From positions 1 through 31,023 of the IMG/VR virus record IMGVR_UViG_3300025652_009266: a DNA stretch of 31,023 nt; one strand, 5' to 3'. Both the position numbers and the translations under genes were made by a program. This document shows, piece by piece, positions 29,033 to 31,023 of this stretch (its first letter is position 1; each line of letters opens with the position of its first letter). The notes beneath the pieces were generated by a model. It did not search any database, was not told the origin of the DNA, and worked only from the letters and a program-made list of their open reading frames with translations. Source of the stretch: a virus.

Positions 29033-29912
29033 TTTGAATATTTGTAACGTCTAATATATCTTCTAAAATCTTGTTATATTCGATAAACATATCTTCAGAT
29101 ATATTATTTTTTTCTTTACCTAATATTTCAATAAATTCCTTTATAATATTATGATCATCGATAGTATTAACAATTTGTTTGAACTCATCAATTTTATTAA
29201 ATACCGGCTCATCATCAGTTATATGTAGATCTATAAGTTTATGTATAGATTCAGGATACGGCATGAGTAAAGGAGGCCAACACTCCAATAAATCTTTCAA
29301 TTTTTTTACACCACTAAAATCAATTTCTTCAATACAATCGTCGAACATCTCCATTATAGTATCAATATCTTCTTTATCTTCTTCAGTTTCACAATCCTTT
29401 TTTAAATTTTGTAATTCTGCTTTATTTTTATCTGAAATATTTTTAACTATTTTAATGAATGATTGTTTAAGTAATTCAAATTTATTTTTTGGTATATCAC
29501 CACCTTTTAAAATATTTATATCCAGATTAAAGTCAAAATCACCCATCGACTCTGATATATCGTAATCAACAATAGTTTTATTTAAAACTGTACCATAAAA
29601 CAAATCTTTCGAAATTACATTATCAATCACTTTTTTATATAACAGCTTATATTTTTTAATAAAACTAGTTTCCTTTTTAATGTTATTAATAATATTTGTG
29701 TCTATAATTTCAAAGTGTGTTATATCTATTTTTTTAATATGATCACATTCATCAGTAATTAAATTATACATTGATATATAATTATTAGTACATTCTGTAA
29801 TTGGATACCTTTTTAACTTTGTATATAGTAATTTACTATTACCTATTGTAACTCTACAAATATACTTATGCAATTCCTTATTAAGGTTGTCTATAAATGC
29901 TGATTGCGACAT
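29022..29912 (-). CDS. Hypothetical 296-residue acidic protein heading the cassette
   Basis: From the ATG of MSQSAFIDNL the protein is mostly helical and acidic, with ISESMGDFDFNLDINILKGG (119-138), a charged stretch (KKDCETEEDKEDIDTIMEMF) and a striking LECWPPLLMPYPESI (209-223). I recognise no family. It sits between the virion genes and the rSAM cassette and might be a structural or assembly protein or the first operon gene. The longer frame to 29945 adds a hydrophobic N-terminus from AT-rich DNA; the chosen start follows an ATAAAATAT box by three bases. Confidence 0.5.
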   Translation of the reverse strand: MSQSAFIDNLNKELHKYICRVTIGNSKLLYTKLKRYPITECTNNYISMYNLITDECDHIKKIDITHFEIIDTNIINNIKKETSFIKKYKLLYKKVIDNVISKDLFYGTVLNKTIVDYDISESMGDFDFNLDINILKGGDIPKNKFELLKQSFIKIVKNISDKNKAELQNLKKDCETEEDKEDIDTIMEMFDDCIEEIDFSGVKKLKDLLECWPPLLMPYPESIHKLIDLHITDDEPVFNKIDEFKQIVNTIDDHNIIKEFIEILGKEKNNISEDMFIEYNKILEDILDVTNIQNEL

Positions 29913-29915
29913 AAT

Positions 29916-29924
29916 ATATTTTAT
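29916..29924 (-). promoter_or_regulatory. ATAAAATAT box before the second cassette
   Basis: Minus-strand ATAAAATAT ends three bases before the ATG at 29912, the same nine bases as before the first glycan cassette (4319-4327). It supports the later start for this gene and suggests co-regulation of both cassettes. Confidence 0.35.
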
Positions 29925-29962
29925 GCAAAAAAAAATTAAAAACAACTTATATAGTAGTCTGT

Positions 29963-30026
29963 CTAATTAGCCAGGTAACCTACAATATATGGTCTAGTTC
30001 GGGTAACCTGCACCGTATAATCTAGT
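29963..30026 (-). repeat. Duplicated C-terminal peptide-coding segment, second copy out of frame
   Basis: The virion-like protein ends TRLYGAGYPN with its stop at 29994-29996. The following DNA, read in another frame from 29998 to 29963, encodes TRPYIVGYLAN and then a stop. The two copies align at six of the ten residues of the tail. A +1 shift near the last codons would fuse the second copy to the protein. Confidence 0.6.
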
Positions 30027-30677
30027 TGATTGCGGTCCCATAAAAAAGTACAGCGGTTCACTATAAGTAGTTTCATGATCACCGATCCATGTAAAAGGAA
30101 ATATTAGTTCTGGACTTCCAGTTGTGTTTGAAGATCTTATTGAACTGCTACCTTGACCATAACCTGGTGTCCAGGTCATAGAAATATTAACACCAGTTGT
30201 TAGGTCCTGGATAGTTACAGATCGAACACTCCCTTGTGCGTTAAACCCATCTGAAACGACAGGTGCACCATTTGATGTTGAAGACCAACCACCAACAACG
30301 ACATTAAAGTTATTTGTTGAACCGTTGATAGGTGTAATACGTAACCTAGCATTGTTATTGCGTTGATACTTTTCTGCTACTTCATTTATAGCTTCCACTT
30401 TAAAACCAAGAATAGTGGCTCCTTTATAATCACCCCATTTAATATTTTCATCATCAGTTCTTTGTTTATTAAATTTACCTAAAGTACCAACATAATCTAC
30501 AAACCAATTTTTTAATGCAACAGATGTTATATTTGTCGTACCAAACTCATCATCTTTAATATATCTTACAGCTAATATACTACCTTTATCTGAAGTAGCC
30601 TGCATATTAGGATTATTACCTTGTATTGCGACATCATCTTCTGCAATTTCTCCTACGTCTGTATTAATACCGGGCAT
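29994..30677 (-). CDS. Virion/tail-appendage-like protein
   Basis: This 227-residue protein is rich in N, S, T and G, with beta-type stretches (NFNVVVGGWSSTSNG, VRSVTIQDLTTGVNISMTW) and a final LYFFMGPQSTRLYGAGYPN. The KGATILGFKVEAINEVAEKY part may be a short helix-sheet domain. The composition suits a phage tail or adhesin tip. A late-type box stands three bases before the ATG, consistent with late expression. The end has an out-of-frame near-copy immediately after the stop. Family not recognised; the gene upstream is of similar type. Confidence 0.6.
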   Translation of the reverse strand: MPGINTDVGEIAEDDVAIQGNNPNMQATSDKGSILAVRYIKDDEFGTTNITSVALKNWFVDYVGTLGKFNKQRTDDENIKWGDYKGATILGFKVEAINEVAEKYQRNNNARLRITPINGSTNNFNVVVGGWSSTSNGAPVVSDGFNAQGSVRSVTIQDLTTGVNISMTWTPGYGQGSSSIRSSNTTGSPELIFPFTWIGDHETTYSEPLYFFMGPQSTRLYGAGYPN

Positions 30678-30680
30678 ACA

Positions 30681-30689
30681 ATTATTTAT
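30681..30689 (-). promoter_or_regulatory. ATAAATAAT late-promoter-like box
   Basis: Minus-strand ATAAATAAT ends three bases before the ATG at 30677, matching the box before the protease gene at 12533-12541. It stands before a virion-type gene, supporting a late class. Confidence 0.45.
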
Positions 30690-30717
30690 TATTAATATAC
30701 AACTTTACTACCTTACA

Positions 30718-31023
30718 TTAATTATCTACTAAGATTATATTAAACGTAGTGTTGACAGGTACGCCAGTTGCGCTGTTATATGCTCTGATTTCGATATCGG
30801 TTTTCTCTTCTAGAGGTAGTGGTACTTTATAATCTTTTATCGTATTACCGACAAAGAAGACATTATCTAATATAGATGTAGTACCGTTCCCGTTAATTGG
30901 TCTTATATAAATAAAGGCATTTACCCCTTCATTATATCGGCTACATCCCATGGTCCACTGCGTTAAATACCCCGTCTTACCTGCAGGTATAGTGTATACT
31001 CCTATCTGTGATTGACCAAAACC
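30718..31023 (-). CDS. Partial virion structural protein (C-terminal end)
   Basis: The frame is open from the right window edge to the stop at 30718, giving at least 101 residues. An internal ATG at 30951 is not the start, because 24 clear coding codons precede it (IGVYTIPAGKTGYLTQWTMG). The TIPAGKTGYLTxW segment, a charged EEKTDIEIRAYNSA stretch and small beta strands resemble phage virion-surface or tail proteins that I have seen with xIPAGKTGY motifs. The start, and any longer N-terminal domain, lie outside the window. It is followed by the second virion-type gene after 40 bases. Confidence 0.6.
   Translation of the reverse strand, partial: GFGQSQIGVYTIPAGKTGYLTQWTMGCSRYNEGVNAFIYIRPINGNGTTSILDNVFFVGNTIKDYKVPLPLEEKTDIEIRAYNSATGVPVNTTFNIILVDN

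Noticed and set aside
29179-29565. Plus-strand open frame of 128 codons
   Set aside because: Antisense to the 296-residue protein; serine/isoleucine bias mirrors its acidic, asparagine-rich coding strand.
30718-30951. Complete 77-residue gene starting at 30951
   Set aside because: The frame stays open for 24 more codons to the window edge with clear coding character, so it is the end of a longer protein.

Overview
The window looks like a piece of a large, AT-rich, lytic T4-like (myovirus-type) genome, most likely marine. The evidence is a truncated clamp-loader small subunit (gp62-like) at the left edge, PhoH, a phage-type 7-deazaguanine gene set (folE, queD, queE), a small Hc1-like histone, T4-late-promoter-like boxes (TATAAATA, TTAAATAAT), tightly packed genes and virion-type proteins at the right edge. 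The host cannot be named. Several promoters match the proteobacterial sigma70 consensus (TTGACT/TTGAAA, 16-17 bp, TATAAT), which argues against a Bacteroidetes host; a SAR11-like or other alphaproteobacterial host is only a guess. I see no tRNA, rRNA, CRISPR array or insertion sequence, and no gene-free stretch above 300 bases.

Layout. (a) 1-828, minus: DUF366-like protein and partial gp62, behind one sigma70-like promoter. (b) 856-4313, minus: first glycan cassette, with two GT2 glycosyltransferases, two hexapeptide acyltransferases and a KpsC-like transferase. (c) 4342-12726, both strands: phage core and auxiliary genes. These are a small virion-like protein, a P-loop kinase-like protein, a PD-(D/E)XK nuclease, a Nudix hydrolase, a holin-like membrane protein, small proteins, queE, phoH, queD, folE, a retropepsin-like protease and an Hc1-like histone. 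(d) 12764-29912, minus: a tight run of 21 genes, mostly overlapping by 4-11 bases. It holds eight radical SAM proteins, a transketolase split into two genes with a U32-like Fe-S protein between them, glycosyltransferases, two NAD-dependent epimerase-like proteins, a shortened nucleotide-sugar dehydrogenase, a PIG-L/LmbE deacetylase and a NodB-type deacetylase. (e) 29994-31023, minus: two virion or tail-appendage proteins, the last one cut by the window edge.

How the genes may work together. FolE, QueD and QueE would convert GTP to 7-carboxy-7-deazaguanine for DNA or tRNA modification; the later step (QueC or a phage equivalent) is not in this window. The first glycan cassette resembles a module for building and acylating a surface sugar. 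The second is the most unusual part: seven of its eight radical SAM proteins appear to be one expanded family (CxxxCxxC, GGE-P/A-T, an S-x-H motif, then a C-terminal Cys-rich SPASM/twitch-like domain). They sit among sugar-tailoring enzymes and a split thiamine-diphosphate enzyme. I infer a pathway making an unusual sugar or sugar-modified product, but neither substrate nor target can be read from the sequence.

Gene expression looks distinctive. Two promoter classes, sigma70-like in front of replication and nucleotide genes and TAAATA-like in front of virion and hypothetical genes, lie only 3-9 bases before start codons. Shine-Dalgarno sequences are nearly absent, so many mRNAs may be leaderless.
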